DNA of 64,000 nucleotides from Fischerella muscicola SAG 1427-1 = PCC 73103. GTDB lineage: Bacteria > Cyanobacteriota > Cyanobacteriia > Cyanobacteriales > Nostocaceae. Of this stretch, positions 1 to 9,439 are shown piece by piece. The stretch lies in assembly GCF_000317245.1 (NCBI RefSeq), contig NZ_AJLJ01000496.1:62001-126000 (forward strand), in the 5' to 3' direction. Below the pieces are notes generated by a model. It saw nothing but the letters and a program-made list of their open reading frames with translations, made no database searches and was not told where the DNA came from. Numbering within the stretch: the stretch's first letter is position 1; each line of letters opens with the position of its first letter. The position numbers and the translations under genes were made by a program.

Positions 1-505
1 CTGCATTTGGTATTTCAATAACTATACGGCGATCATTAAATTCGTTGGGAGTATCACTATTTTGAGTTCCATCTGCATTCATTCCCTCAACATAGATAAT
101 ATTGTATTTTTTGTCCCCCACAGATACGCGGTAGTTCATCTCTACCATATATTTAATCAGTCGAGCCGCTAAGTTATTGAGAGAATAATCGATTTTAGGT
201 GCAGGAATATCACTTGGTTTGCTTTCAATTAAAGCTTTAGCTGTTGCTAAACCCAAAAATCCTTTCTCTTCAGCAACTTCTGGACGAATTGCAGAAATAG
301 CCACTTGAAATTCAACAAGTGCGTCACTAGAAATACGTCCAAATTGCCCATCCGCAGGAGGATCAAGAAAATTTAACCAAATCAGTACCTGTTGAATATG
401 GGTTGCTAGTTCTTTATCAGCAGCGATCGCTTCAATGCCATAATCTAAAGAACCTTGATTATCTTTAGCTTGTTTACTGGCTTGATAGAAATTTTCCAAA
501 CGCAT
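1..505 (-). CDS. Peptidoglycan-binding-domain-like protein, partial
   Basis: The gene starts at the ATG at 505 and reads leftwards without a stop to the window edge, so only about 168 N-terminal residues are present. Residues about 25-95 look like a peptidoglycan-binding type 1 fold: a leading helix, then LIWLNFLDPPADGQFG, then SSDALVEFQ, the usual pattern of a small helical wall-binding domain. After it the protein continues into a region I do not recognise (YRVSVGDKKYNIIYVEGMN). An amidase gene lies 206 bp upstream on the same strand, so both probably act on the cell wall. The enzymatic part, if any, is outside the window. The domain call is by pattern only. Confidence 0.6.
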   Translation of the reverse strand, partial: MRLENFYQASKQAKDNQGSLDYGIEAIAADKELATHIQQVLIWLNFLDPPADGQFGRISSDALVEFQVAISAIRPEVAEEKGFLGLATAKALIESKPSDIPAPKIDYSLNNLAARLIKYMVEMNYRVSVGDKKYNIIYVEGMNADGTQNSDTPNEFNDRRIVIEIPNA

Positions 506-711
506 AATATTTTATCCCCTGGTCAAAAACTAAAATTAAGTTCTAGTTACTTAATAAAACAACGCTCATTTTATAAATTACGCATTCGCATAAATTTAAA
601 TTGTTTGCAGAACAAAATAGCGGATCAGTCAATGAAGAACTTATCCTGAGCAGCTTGGCTGAGTTATGGAACAACCTAATTTAGGCTAATTAATTAGCAA
701 ACTCAATAAAA

Positions 712-1479
712 CTAATCTTGTTCTATAACCTTTCCATATGCGTCGAAAATGAAATGCTCATCTCGATTTGCTTTACTTTTATCAACCCACTTTACCCAAT
801 AATGTTTTTCTTCATATCTGAAATCTAAAATTGGATATTCTCCAGGCTCAATATCGACTAGAGTTTCTTTTGGTATTTCAGATGATTGTTCTGTTGAAGG
901 TTTCAAGACTGTTTTTTGACTGATTTTTAGAAGATATTTTTTCCCTTCAGCAGGTTTTGGTTCATCTGCGTCTGATTCTCCAATTAATCCATCTTTGATA
1001 GCTTCAGCCATTTTTTCAGCATTGAAGCGATCCATGTCTACTTTGGAATCACAAAAACAACACTCTACTAAAATAGCTGGCATGGAGGTATTTTTAATCA
1101 CAAAAAAGGGGGTACTTTTGACTCCCTTATTTTTAAATCCAAGTTTGACAATTTCGTTCAGAACAGACTGAGCAATAGCTTTGGATATTTTACTAATAGC
1201 AAAAACCTCTGTACCGTTCGCTTGCCCATTAAAGGCATTAAAATGTATTGACACAAAGACATCTACATTATTGCTATTAGCTTTATCAACTCGTTTTCTC
1301 AGTGATTCTCCCACAGTTGCGGCTGTTGTTGGAGTGCAATTAATCACACTATGGCCTGCGGCTGCTAACTTTTGCACCAAAAATGTACCAACCGCTTTGG
1401 TTAAATTATCTTCTTTTTGAATTCCGACTGCACCTGTATCTGGAGGACAGTTATGTCCCATGTCAATCCCAAATTTCAT
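712..1479 (-). CDS. N-acetylmuramoyl-L-alanine amidase (Amidase_3)
   Basis: This is a zinc amidase that cuts the bond between N-acetylmuramic acid and the stem peptide. Likely zinc ligands are H9 (DMGHN), E23 and H79 (VSIHFNAF), and the catalytic glutamate is E139 (ILVECCF). Residues 1-168 form the complete amidase domain. Residues 180-255 form a second, beta-rich tail that I do not recognise and that may bind the wall. No signal peptide is visible, because the catalytic domain starts at residue 2. That is unlike AmiC-type division amidases and closer to endolysin-like or spore-lytic enzymes. The gene has the same orientation as the wall-binding gene downstream. Confidence 0.9.
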   Translation of the reverse strand: MKFGIDMGHNCPPDTGAVGIQKEDNLTKAVGTFLVQKLAAAGHSVINCTPTTAATVGESLRKRVDKANSNNVDVFVSIHFNAFNGQANGTEVFAISKISKAIAQSVLNEIVKLGFKNKGVKSTPFFVIKNTSMPAILVECCFCDSKVDMDRFNAEKMAEAIKDGLIGESDADEPKPAEGKKYLLKISQKTVLKPSTEQSSEIPKETLVDIEPGEYPILDFRYEEKHYWVKWVDKSKANRDEHFIFDAYGKVIEQD

Positions 1480-1644
1480 TTTTAAATTCCCAGCCTTTTG
1501 CTTATCTAAAGTATTTCTTACTTAACAAGCACTATACCAGGATTGTATCATATTTAACCTAAAATTAATCTAAAGTTCGTATGAGAGAGATGAAGCGCAG
1601 CGCCAGAGCGATCGCTTTTTTGCAATCAAGGCTAATCTAAAAGA

Positions 1645-2475
1645 ATGCTATCCACTCAAACTCAATTGTTGCGACTTTCCCAAGGACAACTTAACTTGCT
1701 AGAACGTTGTCCACGTCAGTTTCAACACACCTACTTAGAACAACTCTATTCTCCCACCGAGCCACAACGGGAAGAACACCAGACTTTAGGGAGTCGTTTT
1801 CACTTGCTGATGCAACAGCGAGAGATAGGATTACCAATTGATGGTTTTTTGCAGACAGATGCACAACTGCAAAGTTGGATGACAGATTTTGCAAACGTGG
1901 CACCAGAAATTTTAACACCTATTAGTAATAGTCAAACTTTTCGCGAAAGCGAACATTACCGCACCTTACAAGTTCAAAATTATTTACTAACTGTTGTCTA
2001 CGATTTACTCATTGCAGATAATCAGCAAGCACAAATTTTCGACTGGAAAACTTATCCCAAACTTCCTAAGAAACGCAAACTTGAACAAAATTGGCAGACA
2101 CGCCTTTATTTATATGTATTAGCAGAAACTAGCGATTATCTACCAGAAAATATTTCTATGACATACTGGTTTGTTCAATCTGAAGGGAAACCACAAAGTA
2201 TTAAATTTAGCTACAATTGTATCCAACACGAAAAGACTGCCAAAAAACTCAAACAACTATTAACTAAATTAAGCCGTTGGCTGGAAGATTATCAGCAAAA
2301 AAAAGCTTTCCCGCAAGTTTCAGAAGGTAGTAAAACATGTGAATATTGTCAATTTGCCAAGAGATGCGATCGCATTTATGCTCAGGGTTCACAAATATCA
2401 GAGGAAAACTCTCAGATCCAAGATTTGGATACTAACCTTATGAACATCGCTAGTATCCAAGAAGTATCTCTATAA
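1645..2475 (+). CDS. PD-(D/E)XK nuclease family protein (RecB/Cas4-like, Fe-S)
   Basis: A 276-residue single-domain nuclease of the RecB/AddB/Cas4 type. Visible motifs are H53 (LGSRFHLL), D120, D133-W-K135 (IFDWKT, the D-x-K active site) and QTRLYLY at 151-157 (the QxxxY motif). Four cysteines (C22, then C232, C235 and C241) are placed as in AddB/Cas4 proteins that hold a 4Fe-4S cluster between the two ends of the domain. No cas genes or repeat array are nearby, so a Cas4 role in CRISPR adaptation is not supported. It precedes a GNAT gene and recJ on the same strand, so a DNA repair role is plausible but inferred. Confidence 0.85.
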   Translation: MLSTQTQLLRLSQGQLNLLERCPRQFQHTYLEQLYSPTEPQREEHQTLGSRFHLLMQQREIGLPIDGFLQTDAQLQSWMTDFANVAPEILTPISNSQTFRESEHYRTLQVQNYLLTVVYDLLIADNQQAQIFDWKTYPKLPKKRKLEQNWQTRLYLYVLAETSDYLPENISMTYWFVQSEGKPQSIKFSYNCIQHEKTAKKLKQLLTKLSRWLEDYQQKKAFPQVSEGSKTCEYCQFAKRCDRIYAQGSQISEENSQIQDLDTNLMNIASIQEVSL

Positions 2476-2608
2476 CAGACTTATAAATAAACATCTAAAT
2501 AGTTCTTAGAAAAAGGAGAAAAGCGAAGGATAACAAGAAAAATAAGGGAGAGGGAAAGATTAGGAGAATGATTAATGACTATTGACCAACAATTAACAAT
2601 ATGATTTT

Positions 2609-3244
2609 ATGCATCCATCAGAATTTGATGCGGTTTACGTCCGCGAATTAGAAATAGATGATATAGCCCCTGTTTATCATTTAGGAGAAGAACTATTTAC
2701 CAGTGATTTGTATCCCTATTTATATCGATGTTGGGATGAATGGGAAGTGATTGGACTTTATAACACTGATCCAGAATATTGCTTAGTTGCAGAAATTGAC
2801 GACCAAATCGCAGGATTTGTTTTAGGAACTATCATCACCAAAGCATCCTGGACTTACGGATATATTCTTTGGTTAGGAGTCAGCCCAAAGTTTCAGCGAC
2901 GTGGTGTAGGTGACAAACTGGTTGATAGCGTCATTGCCCGTATGATTGAAGATGGGGCGCGATTTATGTTGGTAGACACAGATCCAGAGAATGTACCAGC
3001 AATAAAATTTTTCAGTCGTAAAGGTTTTGGTAATATCCGCCAGCATGTTTTTTTGTCGATGAATTTAAGCAAGCACGAACATTATGGCAGGCTAATAGAT
3101 TATGAACGACAAAAAGCGGAAAGAGCAGGTTACAAGCGATCGCGTCCTATTCGCACTCGTAAAACTGAAGGTATTACTAATGAAGTAGTCTTGAATGGCC
3201 TCATTAGTGAATCTCCAATCATCGATGAACAAACACCTGTTTAA
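2609..3244 (+). CDS. GNAT family N-acetyltransferase
   Basis: A 211-residue acetyltransferase. The acetyl-CoA pyrophosphate-binding loop QRRGVGDKL lies at 96-104, preceded by the beta strand GYILWLGVSP. The later DTDPENVPAIKFFSRKGF segment is the standard GNAT C-terminal helix-strand. Residues about 165-211 form a charged tail without a recognised fold. The substrate cannot be told from sequence; small molecules and protein N-termini are both possible. The gene lies 47 bp upstream of recJ on the same strand and may be co-transcribed with it. Confidence 0.85.
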   Translation: MHPSEFDAVYVRELEIDDIAPVYHLGEELFTSDLYPYLYRCWDEWEVIGLYNTDPEYCLVAEIDDQIAGFVLGTIITKASWTYGYILWLGVSPKFQRRGVGDKLVDSVIARMIEDGARFMLVDTDPENVPAIKFFSRKGFGNIRQHVFLSMNLSKHEHYGRLIDYERQKAERAGYKRSRPIRTRKTEGITNEVVLNGLISESPIIDEQTPV

Positions 3245-3291
3245 CAGTTATTAATTACCAGTTTTCTCACCTGGGTAATGGTCATTTAGAT

Positions 3292-5703
3292 ATGCCCGAA
3301 CAACAGTGGATTTTAGCATCAACTGAACAATTTCCAGAGTGGTTTCTACAAGCTGTCAAGCAGTATACACCCGCATCTAGCGGACAGTTTGCAGCACAGT
3401 TATTATGGCAACGTGGTATACGAGGAACACCACAAATAGCCACTTTTGTTAATCCTAAAAATTACTTACCTGCAAGTCCCTTTGAGTTTGGGCAAGAAAT
3501 GCATCTAGCAGTGGAACGCCTGCAACAGGCATGGGAAACTGGTGAGACAGTCGCCATTTGGGGTGACTTTGATGCTGACGGTATTACCTCCACAGCTGTA
3601 TTATGGGATGGTTTGGGGCAGTTTTTTATTCAAAATTCGCAGTTAGTTTACTATATTCCAAATCGGTTAATAGAATCCCACGGACTCAACTATCAGGGCA
3701 TAGATAAGTTAGCAAATCAGGGATGTAAATTAATCGTAACTTGCGATACTGGTAGTACAAATATTGATGAAATTACTTATGCAACACAGCTAGGTATTGA
3801 TGTGATTGTTACAGATCATCACACTCTACCAGCAGAACGTCCACCAGTAACAGCCATAATTAACCCTCGATATTTGCCTAGTGATCATCAATTGTTTCAT
3901 CTTTCAGGAGTGGCTGTTGCTTACAAGTTAGTGGAAGCTTTGTTTCAAAAATTGCCAAATATTCCGCAACAACCACTAGAAGATTTATTGGATTTAGTCG
4001 CAGTAGGATTAATTGCTGACTTAGTACAGTTAAGCGGAGATTGTCGCTACTTGGCTCAGTTGGGAATTGGGCGACTACAAGCAGATTTTAAACTACCACC
4101 TGCACAACGGCGACGTCCAGGGGTGGGACGATTGTTAGAATTGTGTCAGAAAAGTGGCGATCGCCCCACAGATATTTCTTTTGGACTTGGCCCCCGGATT
4201 AATGCTGTGAGTCGGATTCAAGGTGACGCTAGTTTCTGCGTAGAATTACTGACTAGTCGCGACCAAGCGCGTGTTCACCAGTTAGCAGAAGTAACAGAAT
4301 TAGCTAACTCACGTCGCAAATCTCTACAAAAAGAGGTTGCTCAACAAGTCAACCAAAAGATCAATCAAATGGACTTATCTACCACCAGCGTTATTGTTTT
4401 AGACGATCCTCAATGGGCCGTTGGCGTCCTGGGATTAGTAGCAGGGCAAGTAGCACAGGAGACAGGACGGCCGACTATTTTGTTAAGTACAGAAGGAATA
4501 GGTGGAGAGGGAGGACAAGGGAGACACGGGGACAAGGAAGAAATTGTTAATAATATCTCCGCGTCACCGCGTCTTGATGTCTCCGTGTCTTCTCTCAATC
4601 CTCAATCCCTAGCTCGTGGTTCTGCGCGTTCAGTTAATTCTGTCGATTTATACCAACTGGTCAAAAATCAAGCCCATCTCTTACATCGTTTTGGTGGACA
4701 TCCTTATGCAGCGGGGTTGAGTTTACCAGTAGAAAATATTCCTTTATTTACACAAGCAATTAACCAACAATTACGGCAAAGTTTGGGTGGTGCAACTTTA
4801 ACACCAATGTTACAGGCAGACTTAGTGGTGACAGTAGGAGATTTGGGGAAAGAATTATTTTTAGAATTAAAACTTTTGGAACCCTGTGGAATGGGTAATC
4901 CTGTGCCAAAGTTGCTGATTCAAGATTGCTGGTTTGAAAATGGTTGGCATCGCAATCAGCAAGATTCCCAGGGTAAAAAGATACAGTATATTAAAACCGA
5001 GTTTGATATTCGGGATGATTCTACCAAAAATCCTTTCCCTGGTGTGTGGTGGGGACACTATAAAGATGAATTGCCGCCAGGACGCTGTGATTGCATCGCA
5101 GAGCTAGATTACAATACTTTCAAAAAACGTTACGAAATTCGTTTAATTGCCGTCCGTCCTAGTGAACAATCTGCAAGAGTAACTCCGCACTCTATACAAA
5201 TATTAGACTGGCGCAATCTCACCACACTAAGCACATCAACTACATCAAGTACATCCCCACTCTTGATTAAAGAATGCCCTACTAGCTGGGATGATTTACG
5301 AGCATGGTTGAGGCGATCGCTTCACAATCAGCAACCATTGGCGATCGCCTGGTCTAAAGCAGAATCTCAACCTCCAGAACGCATTTGGCTGACGTTGGTA
5401 GGAGTTGCCAAATACCTCAGTCGCACCAATCAATTAGTTACCCGTGTTCAACTTTTACAAAAACTCGGCATTGGTGATCAAAGTTTACACATGGGTTTTA
5501 GGGCATTAAGACATTTAGGTTTTACCATCCAAACACAAAATCGTTATTTGCAAATCAGCCAACATTCTGATATTAAATCAGTACTTGCAGAGGCTACAAT
5601 TGTCAAGTTTTTGGATGCTGTTCGCGAAGAGCAATTTCAGCGCCAATATTTCACCGAAGTTCCCGTTTCAACCATTCAAGCGATCATAATACAAACAATT
5701 TAG
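3292..5703 (+). CDS. recJ: Single-stranded-DNA-specific exonuclease RecJ
   Basis: RecJ degrades single-stranded DNA 5' to 3' in recombination and mismatch repair. The DHH phosphoesterase motifs are intact: GDFDADG at 91-97, CDTGS at 151-155, DHH at 175-177, and the DHHA1 motif GGHPYAAGL near 465-473. At 803 residues it carries the long C-terminal extension common in cyanobacterial RecJ. Residues about 401-439 are odd: a Gly-rich then Ser-rich stretch splits what should be a continuous LLSTEG...ARGSARS segment. The DNA there resembles the CT-rich intergenic repeat found elsewhere in the window, so it looks like an in-frame insertion between the DHH and DHHA1 domains. The reading frame stays open. 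Confidence 0.95.
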   Translation: MPEQQWILASTEQFPEWFLQAVKQYTPASSGQFAAQLLWQRGIRGTPQIATFVNPKNYLPASPFEFGQEMHLAVERLQQAWETGETVAIWGDFDADGITSTAVLWDGLGQFFIQNSQLVYYIPNRLIESHGLNYQGIDKLANQGCKLIVTCDTGSTNIDEITYATQLGIDVIVTDHHTLPAERPPVTAIINPRYLPSDHQLFHLSGVAVAYKLVEALFQKLPNIPQQPLEDLLDLVAVGLIADLVQLSGDCRYLAQLGIGRLQADFKLPPAQRRRPGVGRLLELCQKSGDRPTDISFGLGPRINAVSRIQGDASFCVELLTSRDQARVHQLAEVTELANSRRKSLQKEVAQQVNQKINQMDLSTTSVIVLDDPQWAVGVLGLVAGQVAQETGRPTILLSTEGIGGEGGQGRHGDKEEIVNNISASPRLDVSVSSLNPQSLARGSARSVNSVDLYQLVKNQAHLLHRFGGHPYAAGLSLPVENIPLFTQAINQQLRQSLGGATLTPMLQADLVVTVGDLGKELFLELKLLEPCGMGNPVPKLLIQDCWFENGWHRNQQDSQGKKIQYIKTEFDIRDDSTKNPFPGVWWGHYKDELPPGRCDCIAELDYNTFKKRYEIRLIAVRPSEQSARVTPHSIQILDWRNLTTLSTSTTSSTSPLLIKECPTSWDDLRAWLRRSLHNQQPLAIAWSKAESQPPERIWLTLVGVAKYLSRTNQLVTRVQLLQKLGIGDQSLHMGFRALRHLGFTIQTQNRYLQISQHSDIKSVLAEATIVKFLDAVREEQFQRQYFTEVPVSTIQAIIIQTI
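4494..4608 (+). repeat. CT/GA-rich repeat inserted in frame within recJ
   Basis: About 115 bp of low-complexity DNA starts GA-rich (gacaagggagacacgg) and ends CT-rich (gatgtctccgtgtcttctc), so its two halves can partly pair. It interrupts the conserved junction between the two RecJ domains and encodes about 39 residues of Gly/Ser/Arg-rich filler. The same word types occur at 5718-5768, 12789-12862 and 46086-46140. The exact ends are judged by eye. Confidence 0.6.
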
Positions 5704-5714
5704 TTTGTCATTAG

Positions 5715-6467
5715 TTATTCTCCCTTGTCTCCCATTTCCTCCGTGTCTCTCTTGTCCTCCGTATTCCTTCCCCACGATAAATTCCCCTGGCGTTCACATT
5801 TAAAACTGTGATTCTGCCAAAATTTCATATCTATATTTGTTAATTTAGTCACCTGTGAACATTCTGGCTGAATAATCTGGCTTAATCCTGTCCAAAATAA
5901 GCTACGGGTAACATCTAGCCCGGTTTTCGGCCAAGATTCACGATTACCAGGAATCCCTTGTTCTTGTACAGCTTCTGTCTCTACCCAAATGCCATGCGCC
6001 CCTAACATGATCTGTGCTAGCCACTTAGCTCGTGGTAAGTGTGTAGGAGAGGTAATCAACATGACTTTATGCACATGCCAACGGCGTAGAATCGGAATAC
6101 CATAGTAAAAATTACTGAAAGTCGAATGAGCGCACTTTTCTAACCAGACATTGCCCATTGGAGCAAATTCCCTTTTAAAAATTAGCCAAACACAAGGGTC
6201 AGGAGAACCGCGAGAAATTAAAACTTTGATTTGCGGATGTTGTTTGATCAACTCGGCAACAAAAATTTCTCGACGGATACTACCGCCAAGTACAAAAAAA
6301 GTATCTACTGGCTTGGAAGATGCGGAGACTAAAGTTATAGTAGTAAACACCAGCCAAATGCTAAGGAAAACAACCAAGCCAATTTTAATTTTTCGTAAAA
6401 CTTCCCACCTTTTCAGTAAGGTATTTATACGAGGAATGTTATTAAGCGTTGTAAATTTACGGTTCAT
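5715..6467 (-). CDS. YdcF/SanA/ElyC family protein (DUF218)
   Basis: A 250-residue protein with one N-terminal membrane segment at about residues 27-49. A DUF218-type domain follows: DTFFVLGGSIRREIFVAEL, then ISRGSPDP, then LITSPTHLPRAKWLA. Family members such as E. coli ElyC and SanA affect envelope integrity, but the biochemical activity is uncertain. The last about 18 residues (GRNTEDKRDTEEMGDKGE) are highly charged and are encoded by the CT-rich repeat at 5718-5768, which also supplies the stop codon. The original C-terminus was probably shorter. The gene converges with recJ, with only 11 bp between the two stops. Confidence 0.75.
   Translation of the reverse strand: MNRKFTTLNNIPRINTLLKRWEVLRKIKIGLVVFLSIWLVFTTITLVSASSKPVDTFFVLGGSIRREIFVAELIKQHPQIKVLISRGSPDPCVWLIFKREFAPMGNVWLEKCAHSTFSNFYYGIPILRRWHVHKVMLITSPTHLPRAKWLAQIMLGAHGIWVETEAVQEQGIPGNRESWPKTGLDVTRSLFWTGLSQIIQPECSQVTKLTNIDMKFWQNHSFKCERQGNLSWGRNTEDKRDTEEMGDKGE
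5718..5768. repeat. CT-rich dispersed repeat at a gene 3' end
   Basis: A pyrimidine-rich run (ctcccttgtctccc, then ccgtgtctctcttgtcctcc) sits between the converging ends of recJ and the YdcF-like gene. It encodes the charged tail of the YdcF-like protein on the minus strand. It resembles the insert inside recJ about 1.1 kb away. Confidence 0.6.
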
Positions 6468-6777
6468 AGCAACTTTATATAAAATTTAAATTACCTATAT
6501 TTTTTAATCATTAAAATTAATGCATTCAGCAATAATCGATTTTAGGTAATAATGAGTGCAATTATTACACTGATGAAAGCGTCATATGAATGCAGTAAGC
6601 TGACTGAGCAAGTTGACTAGTGCGAGATAAAGTCCTTGATAAGTATTACGGTTTTTTTCTAGACAATTTAAAGGAAAACAGAATGAAGGGAGTATAGCCG
6701 GGCAGACAATTTATAACTTTCTACATAGCTTCTGATTGCTAAACTGTCAACCACACAATTATTCCAGCTTAATATAC
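6468..6777. other. Divergent intergenic region (310 bp)
   Basis: This spacer separates the divergent YdcF-like gene and the S41 protease gene, so it should hold both promoters. It is AT-rich. I see no convincing palindromic operator, RNA gene or coding remnant. A reading frame entering from a TTG at 6736 only extends the protease by 14 residues that do not look like a signal peptide. Confidence 0.4.
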
Positions 6778-8118
6778 ATGAAACAATCTGCAAAACGTTA
6801 CTCGCCACTGCAAGTAGCTTTAATTGGAGGAGCGATCGCCACCACAGCTACAGTATCTGCATTTGGGCCAGGTTGGAGTCGTTCTGTTCGTGCAGCACTG
6901 CAAGATAGCCCTAAACAGGTAGTTGACCAAGTATGGCAACTGGTAAATCGCGAATATGTGGATGGTTCTTTTAATCGCCAAAACTGGCAAACAATCAGAC
7001 AAAGCCTATTGAGCAGAAACTATTCTTCTCATGAAGAAGCTTACACCGCAATCCGCGAAGCGCTTCAAAAGCTGGGAGATCCATATACGCGCTTTATGGA
7101 CCCTAAACAATTTGAATCCCTGACCAACCAGACATCTGGAGAAGTCTCCGGAATCGGTATTCGGATGGAGGTGAATGAAAACAGCAAGCGACTAATTGTT
7201 GTAGAAGCCTTAGAAAATTCGCCAGCAATCAAAGCCGGAATCAAGGCTGGAGATCAGATTGTGGCAATTGATGGTAAACTTACCAGCCAGATGAAAATCG
7301 AAGATGCCTCCAAGCTGATTCGTGGAAAAGCTGGTACAATGGTCACCTTGCGATTAGAAAGAGATGGGCGTAGTGCTTTTGACCTCAAACTGACACGAGC
7401 TACGATTGAAGTTCCAACAGTACGTTATGCCCTCAAACAAGAAGGCCGTCGCCGAGTTGGCTATATTCGTTTACGAGAATTCAGCGCCCACGCCGCAGAT
7501 CAGATGCAACGGGCCATCCGTGATTTGAATGCCAAACAAGTCGATGGCTTTGTACTAGATTTACGGGGTAATCCTGGTGGCTTGTTACAGGCAAGTATTG
7601 AAATTGCCCGAATGTGGATGGACGATGGTGCAATTGTCCGCACTGTAGACCGTAGAGGTGGCAGCGAAGAAAACAAAGCCAATCACACAGCCCTCACAAA
7701 TCGTCCTTTAGTGGTACTAGTTGATAATAACTCAGCCAGCGCGAGTGAAATTCTCACAGGCGCACTTAAGGATAATAGACGAGCAATAGTCGTTGGTAGT
7801 CAAACCTTTGGCAAAGCCTTAGTCCAATCAGTACATGAACTCGCAGATGGTTCTGGTGTAGCAATTACCATTGCCCATTACTACACTCCCAAAGGTACAG
7901 ATATTAACCATAAGGGAATAACGCCAGATATTAAACTGGAATTAACGCAGGAACAACAGCGTCAGTTCGCATCTAACCCTGATTTGTTGGGAACTAACAA
8001 AGATCCTCAGTATAACCGTGCTTTGGCAATTCTCTCTAACAATCAGTTTGCCCAACCTTTGCAAAATCAAACCTCTCAAAAACCAACCAAATTTGGTGCT
8101 AATAATTTGCGACTTTAG
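6778..8118 (+). CDS. Carboxyl-terminal processing protease, S41 family
   Basis: An exported serine protease of the CtpA/Prc type, 446 residues from the ATG at 6778. I prefer that start to a TTG 42 bp upstream because a signal sequence follows it directly (basic residues, then LQVALIGGAIATTATVSAF). The order is signal peptide, helical region with DPYTRFMDP, PDZ domain (about 95-180: SGIGIRMEV through GIKAGDQIVAIDG), then the S41 domain. The catalytic dyad is S321 in the SASASE motif and K346 in FGKALVQ, 25 residues apart as in Prc. In cyanobacteria such proteases include CtpA, which matures D1 in the lumen. I cannot tell which paralogue this is. Confidence 0.93.
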   Translation: MKQSAKRYSPLQVALIGGAIATTATVSAFGPGWSRSVRAALQDSPKQVVDQVWQLVNREYVDGSFNRQNWQTIRQSLLSRNYSSHEEAYTAIREALQKLGDPYTRFMDPKQFESLTNQTSGEVSGIGIRMEVNENSKRLIVVEALENSPAIKAGIKAGDQIVAIDGKLTSQMKIEDASKLIRGKAGTMVTLRLERDGRSAFDLKLTRATIEVPTVRYALKQEGRRRVGYIRLREFSAHAADQMQRAIRDLNAKQVDGFVLDLRGNPGGLLQASIEIARMWMDDGAIVRTVDRRGGSEENKANHTALTNRPLVVLVDNNSASASEILTGALKDNRRAIVVGSQTFGKALVQSVHELADGSGVAITIAHYYTPKGTDINHKGITPDIKLELTQEQQRQFASNPDLLGTNKDPQYNRALAILSNNQFAQPLQNQTSQKPTKFGANNLRL

Positions 8119-8153
8119 TACTCAGGTTTAGGATTTGGGAATACTAAGAATCA

Positions 8154-8218
8154 GGTAGTTGGTTGTTGTTTGTTGCTTGCAGAGAGCATCAACAAGTAAC
8201 CATCAACAAATAACTACC
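8154..8218. repeat. Imperfect inverted repeat between protease and glycosyltransferase
   Basis: The sequence begins ggtagttggttgttg and ends with the near-complement caacaaataactacc, so the transcript could fold into a long hairpin. It lies 36 bp after the S41 protease stop and could act as a terminator or mRNA stabiliser. There is no T-run, so an intrinsic terminator is not clear. Confidence 0.45.
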
Positions 8219-8252
8219 AGAAGTTTTTAATCCCAAATCTGAGATCAAATAT

Positions 8253-9221
8253 ATGAATTACCAACCAATCAACACAATAACCACTGATGCTTTCTTACCC
8301 AATGTATCGGTGGTTATTCCTATTTATAACTGTGAAACAGATTTACCAGAGTTGATTAATTGTCTATTGGCTCAGACCTACCCAAAACAATTAGTAGAAT
8401 ATTTGCTAGTAGATAATAATAGTAGCGATCGCACTTTTGAATTATTACAACAAACAGCTAAAACTTCTCCTATATTGATTCGTGTTTTAAGTGAAAATAA
8501 AATTCAAAGTTCCTATGCAGCCCGTAACACAGGAATTCGTGCAGCTAATGGTCAAATTATTGCCTTTACCGATGCTGATTGTCGTCCTCAAGCACAGTGG
8601 CTAAAGTTATTAGTTGCACCTTTTGTTAACAATGATGTGGCAATTGTCGCTGGTGAAATAACTGCACTAACTGGCAATAGTTTATTAGAAAAATTTGCTG
8701 AAAATCAACAGACTTTATCGCAAAAGCACACTCTCCATCATAAATTTTGTCCCTACGGTCAAACTGCAAATTTGGCGATTAGACGACAAGTATTAGAGAA
8801 AGTAGGTTTGTTTCGTCCATATCTGACAACTGGTGGTGATGCTGATATTTGTTGGCGAATTCAACAAGAAAATATCGGACGTTTAGAATTTGCAAACCAA
8901 GCCATCGTCAAACACCGTCACCGCACAACACTTAAAGAATTACAAAATCAATGGCGGCGTTATGGACGTTCAAATCGCTATTTGCACGAGTTGTATGGTG
9001 TGGAGTTAATGCGAGATATAACACTCAAAGAATGTAGCTATCGACTAGCGCGTTGGTTATTCAAAGAACTACCAAAGGAAAGTATCAAGTCTTTAACTGG
9101 TAAAACTCACGTTGTAAATTTATTAAATACTCCCATTGGGCTATTGACAGCTAGGGCGCGTACTAGTGGTCAAAGAGAAGCTAAACTATCGCAACAAGCC
9201 AAAATAATTGAGAAGCTATAA
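8253..9221 (+). CDS. Glycosyltransferase family 2
   Basis: A 322-residue GT-A fold transferase. Residues about 17-45 carry the opening strand and loop (VSVVIPIYNCETDLPELI). LVDNNSSDRT binds the nucleotide, and TDADCRP is the metal-binding DxD-type motif. TTGGDADICWRIQ is the acceptor-side ED/DD motif of the family. No membrane segment is evident, so the enzyme is probably cytoplasmic or peripheral. The sugar donor and the product (exopolysaccharide, glycolipid or glycoprotein) cannot be inferred, and no other polysaccharide genes are adjacent. Confidence 0.88.
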   Translation: MNYQPINTITTDAFLPNVSVVIPIYNCETDLPELINCLLAQTYPKQLVEYLLVDNNSSDRTFELLQQTAKTSPILIRVLSENKIQSSYAARNTGIRAANGQIIAFTDADCRPQAQWLKLLVAPFVNNDVAIVAGEITALTGNSLLEKFAENQQTLSQKHTLHHKFCPYGQTANLAIRRQVLEKVGLFRPYLTTGGDADICWRIQQENIGRLEFANQAIVKHRHRTTLKELQNQWRRYGRSNRYLHELYGVELMRDITLKECSYRLARWLFKELPKESIKSLTGKTHVVNLLNTPIGLLTARARTSGQREAKLSQQAKIIEKL

Positions 9222-9439
9222 AAATTTGTAATTTGCGATTTGGAATTTGAAATTGTGAATCATGAGTAGTAGGTAATGCTCAATTAGCAATTACCAATCT
9301 CAAAGTTTATATTCTCACAATTTCATTGAAACTTTATATTTTTAAGAATTTAATCACCATACCAGAAATTTATAAAAACGTTATAATCTTTAGCAATATT
9401 ACTGTAATTTCCAAGTTTTGTATTTAATGGAGTTTGATA

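Noticed and set aside
1645..2475. Cas4 for the RecB-like nuclease
   Set aside because: The motifs fit the wider PD-(D/E)XK Fe-S group. No CRISPR repeats or other cas genes occur in the window.
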